Origin: Phascolarctos cinereus
Taxonomy: Eukaryota; Chordata; Mammalia; Diprotodontia; Phascolarctidae
Length of the DNA stretch: 64,000 nt
NCBI RefSeq assembly: GCF_002099425.1
Contig: NW_018344009.1
Span: forward strand, 1,360,001-1,424,000
Direction: 5' to 3'
Shown: piece by piece, positions 51,533 to 60,884 of the stretch
How the letters are laid out: the number at the start of each line of letters is the position of its first letter
Position numbering within the stretch: position 1 is the stretch's first letter
Position numbers and translations under genes: made by a program
Notes under the pieces: generated by a model
The model's database searches: none
The model's input: only the letters and a program-made list of their open reading frames with translations
What the model was told of the DNA's origin: nothing

Positions 51533-51960
51533 AAGAAGTATTGGGCTTCGGAATCAGAAAGTCTAGGTTCAAAGCTGAACCCTGTCACTTACTAGCTGCG
51601 TGACCTCAGGCAAATCATTTAGGGTCTCTGACTGATTGATTGATTTTTCCTAGATTTAGAGCTGGGAAGTCTGAATCTTAGACCTTAGACATTAAACTTA
51701 AGCTCAGAAGCTCATCTAGGGGGCAGCTAGGTAGCGCAGTTCACAGAGCTCTGGCCTTGGAGTCAGGAGGACCTGAGTTCAAACCCAGCCTTGGACACTT
51801 AACACTTACTAGCTGTGTGACCCTGGGCAAGTCACTTAACCCCAATCTCCTCAGCAAAAAGCAAAAAAAGAAGAAGAAGGAGAAGAAGAAGAAGAAGAAG
51901 AAGAAGAAGAAGAACCTCACCTAGTCCATCTCCCTCCTTTTACAGATGAGGAGAGGGAAA
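51533..51960. mobile_element. sense SINE scrap, then antisense SINE split by a younger SINE
   Basis: 51533-51640 is sense ('cttactagctgcgtgacctc'). 51650-51719 and 51916-51960 are two halves of one antisense SINE ('agagctgggaagtctgaatc'; 'ttttacagatgaggagaggg'). The WSINE1/SINE1_MD-type copy at 51720 separates them. Confidence 0.82.
51720..51914 (+). mobile_element. WSINE1/SINE1_MD-type SINE with (GAA)n tail
   Basis: Starts 'ggggcagctaggtagcgcag', contains 'aggacctgagttcaaaccc' and 'agtcacttaaccccaatct', and ends 'cctcagcaaaaagc'. A (GAA)n tract at 51867-51914 replaces a plain poly-A. Flanks 'ctcatctag' (51711-51719) and 'ctcacctag' (51916-51924) are a 9-bp duplication with one mismatch. It is the least diverged SINE of its kind here. 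Confidence 0.93.
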
Positions 51961-51989
51961 CCCCAGTCTGCTCATCTATAAAATGGGGA

Positions 51990-52260
51990 TTGTGGGATGA
52001 TAGTCCCAGAGCTGGAAAGGACCTTAGAGACCATGTCCTCCAACCACCTCATTTTATAGATAGAGACTGAAGCCTGAGTCTCATCTGAGCAGCTACATGA
52101 TGCAGTGGATGGAATACTGGAAGTAGGCTCAGAAAGATTCGAGTTCAAATCCTTCAGATTCTTACAACTTGTGAGACCCTAAGCATCCTCATCTGCTTAA
52201 AAAAAAGAGTATCTCAGTTACAGGGTTGTGTAAAGATCAGTGAAGTAAATGCTATTATTT
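51990..52260. mobile_element. antisense then sense SINE
   Basis: 51996-52075 is antisense ('agagctggaaaggaccttag', 'caaccacctcattttataga'). 52086-52245 is sense ('gcagctacatgatgcagtgg', 'gagttcaaatccttcagatt'). Confidence 0.78.
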
Positions 52261-52315
52261 TCCCCATTTTAGAAAACAAATGACTTGCCTAGGTAAGCCC
52301 AGAATGGAGGAAGGA

Positions 52316-52321
<6 letters not shown>

Positions 52322-52378
<57 letters not shown>
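52322..52378. repeat. (GA)n microsatellite
   Basis: About 27 uninterrupted GA units, followed to 52470 by degenerate GAGACA text. Confidence 0.97.
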
Positions 52379-52380
<2 letters not shown>

Positions 52381-52473
52381 GAACAAGAAGAGACAGAGAC
52401 AGAAAGAGAGAAGAGACACAGAGAGAGAACAGAGACAGAAGACAAAGAGGAAGTAGTGATAGAAAGAGACAGA

Positions 52474-53015
52474 GAGGTATGGCATACTGGATAGGACACT
52501 AAACTTAGAATCAGGAAGACCTGAATTCTAATTCTTTACTCACTCCTGACGTTAATCAACGTGCCTGGGCATGTTGATTAACCTCTCTGTGCCTCAGTTT
52601 CCTTATTTGTAAAATGAGAAAATGAGAGCACCTACCTCACAGGGTTGCTGTGAGTACTGAATGAGATATAGCCAGGTCTCAGTGTAAATAATGAATCCCA
52701 TGAAGGGGTTGTGTGTATTCCAATTTGCACTATTCAAAGTTGTAACTGCGTAAAATAATTGTAATTGGCTCCATCCCAATGAGAATGTATGATGTGAATT
52801 CAAATAATGCCACTACTTCATGGAATTCATTATCTGCACCAGTCAGGACTGAGCTGGTTTTTGAGCACCGTGACCTAGTGGACAGAATGCTGATTTTGGA
52901 ATCAGGAAGATCTAAGTTCAAATTTTGCTTCACACACTTCCTAGCTGTATGATCCTGGTCGCTTACCATCTCCATGTCTCGGTTTCCTCCTCAGTACAAT
53001 GAAAGGGTTAGACTC
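52474..53015 (+). mobile_element. sense MIR and sense SINE with unassigned spacer
   Basis: 52474-52680 is MIR ('agaatcaggaagacctgaat', 'gcctcagtttccttatttgt', 'cacagggttgctgtgagta'). 52865-53015 is a SINE ('gtgacctagtggacagaatg', 'aagttcaaattttgcttca'). 52681-52860 is not assigned. Confidence 0.8.
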
Positions 53016-53362
53016 TTGGCAGGTAAGGAGACAGAAGCCCCTTAGTGGGGTGATGATTCCTATACTATCTGTAATTGGGCTGTTACCAAGAAATCACTCC
53101 ATAACCTTTACCGACTTCTGGAAAGTAAGTGATTGTGCTGTCCCTTCACTAATCCCGGGGGAAGTAATTGGCTCACTCGGGAGAAATGGCTCGTGTGCAG
53201 CTCAAGTCAGCCCAAGCTGGTTCCAAGTCTGTCAAGGATGTGCTTGTGTTTGACAAATCCCAGAATGCTTGATTCTGAGGACCTCCGCTGCCCTGAAGTT
53301 ATGGAAGTCTGACATGTGTAGCCAGCGGTAATTCAAGGCCAATGCCAGGCTATAAAGCTTGG
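53016..53362. promoter_or_regulatory. non-repeat block with TAATT cores
   Basis: No repeat signature. It holds three TAATT-type cores ('ctgtaattgggctgttacc' near 53071, 'gaagtaattggctcactcg' near 53160, 'gcggtaattcaaggcc' near 53326) and 'aagaaatcactccataacc'. The 84-codon plus-strand frame (52999-53253) has no domain. Enhancer identity is inference. Confidence 0.35.
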
Positions 53363-53366
53363 TGCC

Positions 53367-53552
53367 GGCACAACATCTAGAGTATAGGACTTGGTGTCAG
53401 GAAGACCTGGGTTCAGATCCTGCCTCAGACACTTACTAGCCATGTGACTCCAGGAGTCACTGCCTCAGTTTCCTCATCTGCAAAAAGAGGAGGTTGGGCT
53501 CAGTGACTTTTACAATCTTTTCTAACTCCATATCTATGATCCTATAAGCCTT
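53367..53552 (+). mobile_element. SINE, sense
   Basis: 'gtcaggaagacctgggttca', 'cagacacttactagccatgt', 'gaggttgggctcagtgactt', ending 'atctatgatcctat'. Confidence 0.88.
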
Positions 53553-53555
53553 CCC

Positions 53556-53830
53556 CTTCTCAACAATCATACAACAACACACTGATTTGTTCCCTTGCCA
53601 TCTCTCACCTGGACTATCAAAGTAACCTTCTAATTGGTCTTCCAAGGTCTGGTCCCATCCTCCACACAGATGTCAAGCTGATAATCCTAACGCCTAGGTC
53701 TGACCACATCACCCTCCTGCTCAAGAAGTTTCAATGATTCCCTAGTACCTCTGGATTAAAACATAAGCCCCTCTGTTTGGTATTTAAACTCCTTTAAGGT
53801 CTGGCTCCCACCTATCTTTCCAGGGTGATT
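53556..53830 (+). mobile_element. LINE-2 internal 3' region, sense
   Basis: 'cctggactatcaaagtaacc', 'tctgaccacatcaccctcct', 'caatgattccctagtacctc' and 'ttaaggtctggctcccacct' follow L2 sense order. Confidence 0.82.
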
Positions 53831-53839
53831 ACAAAGGAC

Positions 53840-54042
53840 AGCTTAACTGACACTAGAGATACTAAAAGATACTAGAGTGGTTGGTCATTTCCTTCTCCAG
53901 CTCATTTTACAGATGAGAAAACTGAGGCAAACAGGGTGATGTGACTTGCTGAGGGTCACACAGCTAGGAAGTATCTGAAGCCAGATTTGGACTCATTAAG
54001 ATGAGTCCTTCTGACTCTAAGGCCAGCACTCTATCTGCCTCT
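53840..54042 (-). mobile_element. marsupial tRNA-SINE, antisense
   Basis: 'actagagtggttggtcattt', 'gatgagaaaactgaggcaaa', 'cagctaggaagtatctgaag' and 'aaggccagcactctatctgc'. Confidence 0.87.
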
Positions 54043-54044
54043 TC

Positions 54045-54400
54045 TTCAGCAACAATACAAAGAGAGTCAATACAAATATTTACAAAGTGGTTAAGTGTAG
54101 GCAGTCTGGGAGGGAGAGTCCTAGATAAAGGGGAACTAAGAAAGGCTTGCTGCAGTAACTGGTTCCTGAACTGCATCTTGGAAGGAGAGAGAGACTCTAT
54201 GAGGTGGAGGTGAGGAGGAAGAATATTCAAAGCACAGGGATGGAAAATGGGGCATCATGTTTGAGGCCAGCAGGGCCGAGTAGTAAAGTGTGTGAAAGAC
54301 AGTAATGTGTGAGGACGCTGGAGAGCGAGCAAGGAACCAGGCTGTGAGAGCTTTAAAAAAGTGTAATGCTTCATAAATTTTTGTATTTTGCAGAGGTTTG
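54045..54400 (-). mobile_element. LINE-2, antisense
   Basis: 'aactaagaaaggcttgctgc', 'ttcctgaactgcatcttgg', 'aatattcaaagcacaggg' and 'aaccaggctgtgagagcttt'. Confidence 0.72.
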
Positions 54401-54676
54401 AGTTTGGGACCTTGGGTACTCCGCTTTGCAAGGCTTCCAACCTCTGCATTAGAGTCTCAGTCAGTGTGGGGCTATCTGAGGAATGGGTCCAAGCTGAGAA
54501 GAGAAAGGTGTGACAATCCCATCCAAAGGGCTATGATGATGAGAAGCCTGGGAACCTCCCATGCTAATCATTTAAGCAAATCACCTGAGGCTGTCTCAGT
54601 GTATTGGACCTGCTGCCATTCCCTAGGGGCTGGGAAGACCTGGCCAGGATGCAGGGTTTGGCTTTCTCGCTGTGGA
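54401..54676. other. non-repeat sequence, no gene seen
   Basis: No repeat family recognised; a 98-codon plus-strand frame (54398-54694) has no domain. Confidence 0.35.
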
Positions 54677-54855
54677 CCACAGATTTGGAGCTGAAAGGGA
54701 GCTATCTGGCCCAATCCTCTCGTTTTACAGCTGATGAAACAGTCTTAGTGAGGTCAAATGACTGTCTGAGGTCTACAGGTAATACCGGACATGTCAGAGC
54801 CAGAATTCAGACCCGGATCCCTTGACAGCAAACCCAGCATTTCTTCCCCTGGCCT
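54677..54855 (-). mobile_element. SINE, antisense
   Basis: 'tttggagctgaaagggagct', 'cctctcgttttacagctgat' and 'agccagaattcagacccgga'. Confidence 0.78.
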
Positions 54856-54959
54856 CCATGCACAGACCACCTGGAAGGGCTGTTGTGAAAAGGATTCTAA
54901 TTTAGGGACGTGTTATCTCTCCAGTCCCCTCCAGCTCTGACCTTCTGCCATTCTAACTC

Positions 54960-55600
54960 AGTGACCATTTGCCAAGGCCAGCACTGGGTCTCAGACTAAA
55001 TTCAGAGCTTCTTTTTTAGAACGGGAGGGAGGAACAAGGCAACTGCGCTCTGAACCCAAGTGCGTCACTGCCACCGAAGTGCAGAGGAGGCAGCATGAAA
55101 GGAATTGGGTAGTGTCAGAAATTCTATTTCTCCTAGCAACCCGTGCTCAGCTCCGCTTTCGATCTGGGGGGCACTGAGTCAGACGCTCTTATTGGAAGCC
55201 ACTGCTAAATATATACTTTCATATGCCAGGGACTGAATCCCCCTCGCTGGTATTGCTAGCAACCATCATGTCGAGGCAGCAAATGGGACTCTGGCTTCTA
55301 TGTGCCCCTTGTGAGGCAGTAAAAGAGACTCAGGAACTCCTGACACAGCCAGCTCCCTTTCCAGGGTAGTAGGGACCAAGGAGGATGGGCCAACCAGAGA
55401 AGAACCCAAGCTATCGGTAGCACCTGGACAGTGGCCCTCACTATTCAGAGGCTCTGCCCCTGGCATGGAGGGATCCCAGGAATCAGGGCTCACCCCTGTT
55501 TACTCTCTGCTCAAAAAGAAATGATTATACCACTGTCATCCAGTCCCAGAAAACAAAAACTCAAGGAACGTATTCTATTGATGATGGGTCAGAAGCAACC
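54960..55600. promoter_or_regulatory. non-repeat block, candidate conserved noncoding element
   Basis: No repeat signature. 54990-55270 carries several CpGs ('aagtgcgtcactgccaccg', 'cgctttcgatctgg'), two copies of 'ctagcaacc' (55133-55141 and 55256-55264, RFX half-site-like), AP-1-like 'tgagtcag' near 55175 and MEF2-like 'ctaaatatata' near 55205. These are motif resemblances only. Frames at 55266-55493 and 55431-55637 have no domain. Confidence 0.35.
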
Positions 55601-55606
55601 ACAAAA

Positions 55607-55850
55607 TCATAGAATGTATAACTGGATGGAACTTTAGGTATCATCTTGTCTAACCCCTTCCTTTTACAAAATGAGAAACTGAGACCCACAGAGGTGAGTG
55701 ACTTAGCACCTGGGATCATAGGTTTTGAACTAGAAGGAACTTAGAGGCCATGTTGCCCAATCCCCTATGTGTCACTTACCCAAGATGACATCTCTATTAA
55801 GTGGCAGGGCTGGGGTTTAAGTCTCCTCACTCCAAAGTCAACCCTCTTTC
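55607..55850 (-). mobile_element. two SINEs in series, antisense
   Basis: 55607-55710 ('aactggatggaactttaggt', 'aaaatgagaaactgagaccc') and 55715-55850 ('tgaactagaaggaacttaga', 'attaagtggcagggctgggg'). Confidence 0.78.
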
Positions 55851-56044
55851 CGGGATTCTGCCTTCTCCCTCACATCTTCCCTCCCATTGGTACCCCTCAT
55901 ACACCTCCATCTTTTGTGTCCCTCCAGGGATACTGACACATGCCCTTCCCCTGACCTTAGCACCCTTGCCTTCGGCGGCCTGGCATCCTCACCTCCCACG
56001 CCTGGATGTGAGAGGCAGTGTGTTCCTCCACTGGCTGAATGCTG
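55850..56044. other. non-repeat sequence, no gene seen
   Basis: C-rich text with no repeat signature; 83- and 72-codon opposing frames overlap each other. Confidence 0.35.
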
Positions 56045-56185
56045 AGCTCTAGACAAGGAACTCTAGAGAAGGACCTGGTTTCAAATCCTACCTTTGACAT
56101 GCAATGACTGCATGGCCTGGGGCAAGTCATTTAACCTTACTTACCCTCAGTTTTCTCATTTATAAAATGGGACTGTTAAAACTTA
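56045..56185 (+). mobile_element. SINE, sense, diverged
   Basis: 'gacctggtttcaaatcctac', 'gggcaagtcatttaacctta', 'cagttttctcatttataaaa'. Confidence 0.78.
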
Positions 56186-56339
56186 TACTGTAATCTTAAA
56201 AAAAATCTATTCATAAATGTTTGTCATTTTTGCACAGAGGGTTGAGTTTGGAATTCAACAAAACAAAATAAACAAAAACAAAACCTATAAACTAGCTATG
56301 ATACTACTGATAGCTAGGTAGAATAGCAGCAGAAGCTGT

Positions 56340-56598
56340 AACAACAGCTAATATCTACAAAGCACAGAAAGTTGTCCAAGGAACTATGTACGTATTATCT
56401 CATTTGATCCTCACCACAACCTTAGGAGGTAGGTGCTATTTTTAATCCCCATTTGACAGATGGGGAAACTGAGGCATACAAAAGTAAAGTGACTTGCCCA
56501 GGGTCACACAAGCTGGTATGCGTCTGAGGCAAGACTCGAACTCAGGTTTTCCTGATTCCAGGCCCAGCGCTCTGTCCACTGCATCCCCAAACTGCTCA
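56340..56598 (-). mobile_element. full-length MIR, antisense
   Basis: 'gctaatatctacaaagcaca', 'accacaaccttaggaggtag', 'gacttgcccagggtcacaca' and 'ccagcgctctgtccactgca'. Confidence 0.9.
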
Positions 56599-56649
56599 AT
56601 GTTGTTGTCATCACTGTTCTTATACGTATTATTACTATTACTATTATTG

Positions 56650-57175
56650 ACAGAATGTTGAACTTGGAGTCAGAAAGAGCTACATTCAAACCCTACTATA
56701 CCACTAGCTATATGACCATATCAGCAGCTGGTGGTGCCATAGTGCACCACTATGGTGGCAAAGCACAGGGCCTAGAGTCAGGAAGACTCATCTTCTGAGT
56801 TCAAATCTGGCCTCAGACACTTACTAGCTGTGTGACCCTGGGAAAGTCACTTAACCCTGTTTGCCTCAATTTCTTCATCTGTAAAATGAACTGGAGAAGG
56901 ACATAGCAAACCGCTCCAGGATCTTTGCCAAGAAAACCCCAGATGGGGTCATGGAGAGTTGGACACAATTGAAATCACTAAACAACAAATGTGACCACAT
57001 GCAATCTCTTTATGACTCCATAGGAAATCTCTCTTTGACTCAGTTTCTCCCTCTGTAAAATGGAGATAATGACAGCATCCACTTTTGGGGAGCTGTTGTG
57101 TGGCTCAAATGAGGTAATGTATGGGAAGTGCTTTGCAAACCTTGCAATGTTCTAGAAATGCCAACTATTATTACT
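56650..57175 (+). mobile_element. MIR, sense, split by a SINE
   Basis: Left 56650-56721 ('gttgaacttggagtcagaaa', 'actagctatatgacc'), right 56989-57175 ('gactcagtttctccctctgt', 'gggagctgttgtgtggctca', 'gtgctttgcaaacc'). The halves are collinear. Confidence 0.88.
56722..56988 (+). mobile_element. full-length marsupial tRNA-SINE inside MIR
   Basis: 'gagttcaaatctggcctcag', 'gcctcaatttcttcatctgt', 'aaaccgctccaggatctttg', 'atggagagttggacacaatt', ending 'ctaaacaacaa'. Flanks 'atatgaccatat' (56710-56721) and 'atgtgaccacat' (56989-57000) match at 10 of 12 positions. Confidence 0.92.
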
Positions 57176-57490
57176 ATTATGGCTGCTACTTGCTTCTCAA
57201 GGTTGTTACAGGGTCTTTCTAAACCTTAGAGAACTGTGTACATGTGAGTTATTGTTATTAGTATTGTTGCTGTTGTTAGTATCAGCTTTTCCAAAGCTGG
57301 CCAGGCAAAGTGCCAGGATAAAGTTTCCAGCCTAGGAATTACACTTGTGCCTCTAAGTACATGCATGTGAATCCACCATCCACACATACATACAAATGCA
57401 TGCATACACATTCACCCACCTCTACACACATGCCACACTGTTCCTCCCTCTTTTCTCTCCCCCGTGGTCACTTCTACTCAATATTTCCAG
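57176..57490. other. unassigned sequence with short ATT/GTT runs
   Basis: Short imperfect TTA/TTG trinucleotide runs near 57170 and 57250-57280 and ACA-rich text at 57380-57430. No gene seen. Confidence 0.4.
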
Positions 57491-57660
57491 GTCACAAATT
57501 AGCAAAGCGGAATTGGATTTAGAATTTGAAGATGTGGGTTCAAATCCTGAGTTTGCTGTTTCATGGATGACTAAGTTACTTCTGCTTCATGGGCCTCAGT
57601 TTCCCCATCTGTCAAATGATGGATTCAGACCAAATGATCTGTAAGACCCCTTTCATCTCT
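57490..57660 (+). mobile_element. SINE, sense
   Basis: 'gtgggttcaaatcctgagtt', 'cctcagtttccccatctgtc' and tail 'gatctgtaagacccctttca'. Confidence 0.82.
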
Positions 57661-58860
57661 CACATATCCTGGTTGTAGAATGTTCAGAGGAGCTTTTGCT
57701 TTTACCTATACCCCCCCTGGCCACAGCTCACTCCCTAGAACAACCGTCCCCTTCTCTCTGGGCTCCTCCCTTTGCCTCCCCTCTCCCCCCACCCAGCTTC
57801 CATTTCATCTCCTCTCGTGTTTCACCAGCTGGATGGAGAGTAACCTATCACCCAGCAATCTCTTAGCTTTGAAGCCAGTGGTCCTCCAAGACAATGGGCC
57901 GGCTGATGAGCTAGCAGGGTTGGGTTTACCAGCCAGATTGGCCAGAGCAACCCCCACCTCAACATACATACATCCCCAGGCTCCCTCTGGTGCCAGCACA
58001 GGTGTGGAGCGACTATCTACATGGGCCCAATCATGGTGTGCTTGTCCCCTGGGCCATCAGGAAGAATGAATAGCTCTTTTCCTCCTTCCTCTGTTCAGAG
58101 AAAGGTGGCGGCCACCTGCTCAACGTAGCATTCCCTCCACCCCTCCCCCAGAAGGAAAGGGAAGAGAACACGGGGCTTGGAGAGCCCAAGAAGAAAGAAA
58201 AATAGACACAAAAGTGTGTGAGAGCCCTGGGCTCAGGGAGGGAAGAAACAGGCCTCCAGCTCAGGTGTTGATTTATAGCAGCAGCACCAGGAGCTGTTTC
58301 CTGAGTATTTTGCATGCAAACCTTTGGGAGCAGTATATTGATAGCAGAATTACTACTGCTGCTGCTGCTGCTTCTAATGATAATAATAACAATACTCATA
58401 GTAACAAAACTAATAGTAGCTGACACAGTGGACTTGAGCTGCTATAGAGAGTTGATTGTTAAATTTTCAGGGATAGTACTTATTAACACCTATAATTTAG
58501 GTGTTAGCATGAATCAGCAAATGTTACCAATCAGTGCTTGACTAGCCGTTTTGTTGACTGTCTAGATTTAAGAAAGTGCTAGAGAAACTATTAATAATGA
58601 AGATCATACTTTAAAATGTGCCATGAGGTTTTGGAGAGCCAGTTGTTAAATATTTACCAAGACATTGATGCTTCTAGCTCTACTGGATATAATTCTTTCC
58701 ATGTTTCAGAGTGAGAAAAAGGAGTCCCTGAGAATGTGAGTGAATCAGCTGAGCTCTCCCAGTGGGAGAGATGGGACCAGAACCTCTCTCAGGAGTCCTT
58801 TCTTCTGTCCTGATCCAGACACATGCCTCTTGCTGTATCACCAGGGGCAACTCTTTGTAT
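57661..58860. promoter_or_regulatory. 1.2-kb non-repeat block, candidate conserved noncoding element
   Basis: No repeat signature apart from a short (CTG)n/(ATA)n run at 58357-58395. 58310-58340 holds octamer-like 'gtattttgcatgcaaacc'. 58484-58506 is a perfect 9-bp inverted repeat around a 5-base spacer (separate finding). 58500-58640 is AT-rich with 'accaatcagtgcttgac'. The 129-131 codon opposing frames show no domain. A gene-regulatory role is inference. Confidence 0.38.
58484..58506. promoter_or_regulatory. perfect inverted repeat, T-box-like
   Basis: 'taacaccta' - 'taatt' - 'taggtgtta'. Both arms contain a T-box-type half-site (core AGGTGT), arranged as a palindrome around a TAATT core. 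The symmetry is seen directly; any protein that binds it is inference. Confidence 0.45.
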
Positions 58861-58867
58861 TACTGGC

Positions 58868-59185
58868 CACCTTGGTGTTTCAGTAAATAGAGTTCTGGGC
58901 CTGGAGTCAGGAAGTTTAGATCCTGCCTCAAACATTTACTAGCTGTGTGACCCTGCGCAAGTCATTTAGCCTCTATCTGCCTCAGTTTCCTTATCTGTAA
59001 GATGGGAATAATAGTAATACCCAGCTCTCAGGGTCGCTTCAAGGATCAAATGAGATATTTATAAAGTACTTAGCACGGGGCCTGAATAAAGTAGGCACTT
59101 AATAAATGCTTGTTCCTTTTCCTTCCTCCCCAAGCTCTTTGCATAGTGCCTGCCACATAGTAGGCATTCAATAAAGACTTTTTTC
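58868..59185 (+). mobile_element. full-length MIR followed by an L2 terminus, sense
   Basis: 58868-59120: 'gggcctggagtcaggaagtt', 'actagctgtgtgaccctgcg', 'ctctcagggtcgcttcaagg', 'taggcacttaataaatgctt'. 59125-59185: 'gcatagtgcctgccacatag', 'gcattcaataaagac'. Confidence 0.88.
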
Positions 59186-59711
59186 CTTCCTTCTCTAGAA
59201 CATCTCTGAGTCATTTATTCGGTATCGGAAGTGGCCTCTCCTGAGTCTCAGCCAATCCTAGTCTTTTCTTTGTGAAACAGAGTGAGTCCATTTCCATACG
59301 TGCCCATGCCTTCTCTCCTCTCCTCTTTGAGACCTTCTAATTCTAGCCCTACAACGTCTCACATGCAGCCCTTACTCTCCACTCACACCAGCACCGGAAG
59401 AAAGCAAAGAGAATCAAGTAGCCAGCAAACATTACTCCTGTGTGCCAGGCACTCTGCTAAGACCTGGAGAGACAAAGAAAGGCATAAACATGACGCTTGT
59501 CCTCACAGTCTAATGATAACATGACCGTTCACATAGTAACTATGCACGTTAAAGATAGCTACAGAAAAGATGGAAGAAAATCTTGGAGGAAAGGCCCTGG
59601 GGAAGGAGAAGGGAGTAAAAGAGGCAGAAAACTTCATGCAGAAGATGAGATTTGAATTGTGTTGAAATAAGGCAGGGATGTGGATCGATCAATACATAAA
59701 TGTTTATTTCG

Positions 59712-59964
59712 TTGTTGTAGAGTTGTTTTCAGTTGCATCCTACTCTTCATGACCCCATTTGGGGTTTACTTGGCAAAGATACCAGAGTGGTTTGCTGTCT
59801 CCTTCTCCAGCTCATTTTACAGATGAGGAAACCGAGGCAAACAGGGTTAAGTGACTTGCTAAGGGTAACACAGCTAGTAAGTAAATGTCAGAGGCTGGAT
59901 CTCAACTCAGGTCTCCCTGACTCTAGGCCTGGCACTCTATCCACTATACCACATAGCTGCCCTG
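59712..59964 (-). mobile_element. full-length marsupial tRNA-SINE, antisense
   Basis: 'ttgttttcagttgcatccta', 'catttggggtttacttggca', 'agatgaggaaaccgaggcaa', 'ctatccactataccacatag', ending 'ctgccctg'. Confidence 0.93.
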
Positions 59965-60110
59965 TGAGAGATGTTGGGAAGGTAGAAAAAACAAGATCTT
60001 AAAACACAACAGATATGTGAAGTAGCCTGAGTAGGGGGTAGAGGATGACACCGAGGTTGAGAGCCAGGGTGACTGGGAGAATGTTGGTGTCCTTGATAGC
60101 AATAGGAAAG

Positions 60111-60413
60111 TTCTAGCCCAGTGGCCCATAATTTGGAATTACTGTTTCAAAGAAGGTTGAGGCTAGCAGATTGCTTGAGTTTTGGAATTCTGTGCTGCAG
60201 TAGGCTAAAGCCAAATGAGTATCCATACTAAGCCCAATATCAATCTAGTAAGCCCCTGAGAGGCTAAGGAAGGGTGAAACAACCTGGTGTGAAATCAGAG
60301 TAGATCAAAGCTCCTATGCTCATCTGTGCTGGAACCAGGTCTGTAAATGGAAGTCATACTTGTAGCTTGGGAGAAATAGGGAAACTCAGTCTTAAAACAA
60401 AACCAAAAAAAGT
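60111..60413 (+). pseudogene. SRP (7SL) RNA retrocopy with A-rich tail and target-site duplication
   Basis: Full-length 7SL-like order: 'gaggctagcagattgcttga', 'ggaattctgtgctgcagtag', 'atccatactaagcccaatat', 'ctgagaggctaaggaagggt', 'gaaacaacctggtgtgaaat', 'gcatgctgat'-region text 'tatgctcatctgtgctgg', 'gtctgtaaatggaagtcata', 'agcttgggagaaatagggaa'. An A-rich tail at 60391-60411 ends it. Perfect 10-bp 'aataggaaag' repeats flank it at 60101-60110 and 60414-60423. It lies within antisense L2. Substitutions are many, so it is dead, but the LINE-1-style hallmarks survive. Confidence 0.88.
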
Positions 60414-60661
60414 AATAGGAAAGGGGGGAAGAGGAGAGGGTTTGGGGAGAAAGATAATGAGTTCTGTTTTGTGCATGTTGAGTTTGAGATGTCTACAGGA
60501 CATTTCACTGGAGATGGAAAAAGAAGTAGCTGGCAATGTGGGCGATGGTGCTTAGGAGAGAAACCAGCACTGGACATGCAGATGTGAGAATTATTGGCTT
60601 AGAGATGATAATGGAACCCATGGGAGCTGATTCAATCACTATATGGGGCTGTATAGAGCAC

Positions 60662-60855
60662 GGGTTCTTAACATAGGGCCCCTGAACTTGCTTTTATAAA
60701 TATTTATGATAACTGTATTTCAGCATAATTGTTTTCCTTTGTAATCCTGCGTATTTTATTTTATGCATTTTAAAATGGTATTCTGAGAAAGGGTCTATAG
60801 CCATCATCAGACACTGTCAGAGGAGTTCAGGACACAGAAAAAGGTTAAGAACCCC
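60662..60855 (+). mobile_element. complete MITE with 11-bp perfect terminal inverted repeats
   Basis: 'gggttcttaac' at 60662-60672 and 'gttaagaaccc' at 60844-60854 are exact inverted copies, about 193 bases apart end to end. The interior is AT-rich and noncoding ('ttttataaatatttatgata', 'ttttattttatgcatttta'). The flanks suggest a short duplication ('gtatagag' and 'gtatatag') but not cleanly. The same family supplies the half copy at 14294. Confidence 0.85.
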
Positions 60856-60884
60856 AGGTATATAGGAAGAAGAGAATGTGTTGT

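Larger units (their letters stand above)
59410..60660 (-). mobile_element. LINE-2, antisense, with SINE and SRP RNA insertions
   Basis: 59410-59700 ('gtgtgccaggcactctgcta', 'cctcacagtctaatgataac'), 59965-60110 ('ggatgacaccgaggttgaga', 'ggtgactgggagaatgttgg') and 60424-60660 ('gagggtttggggagaaagat', 'catgttgagtttgagatgtc', 'ggaacccatgggagctgatt'). Collinearity across the 7SL insertion is clear. Across the SINE a piece of L2 is missing. Confidence 0.87.
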
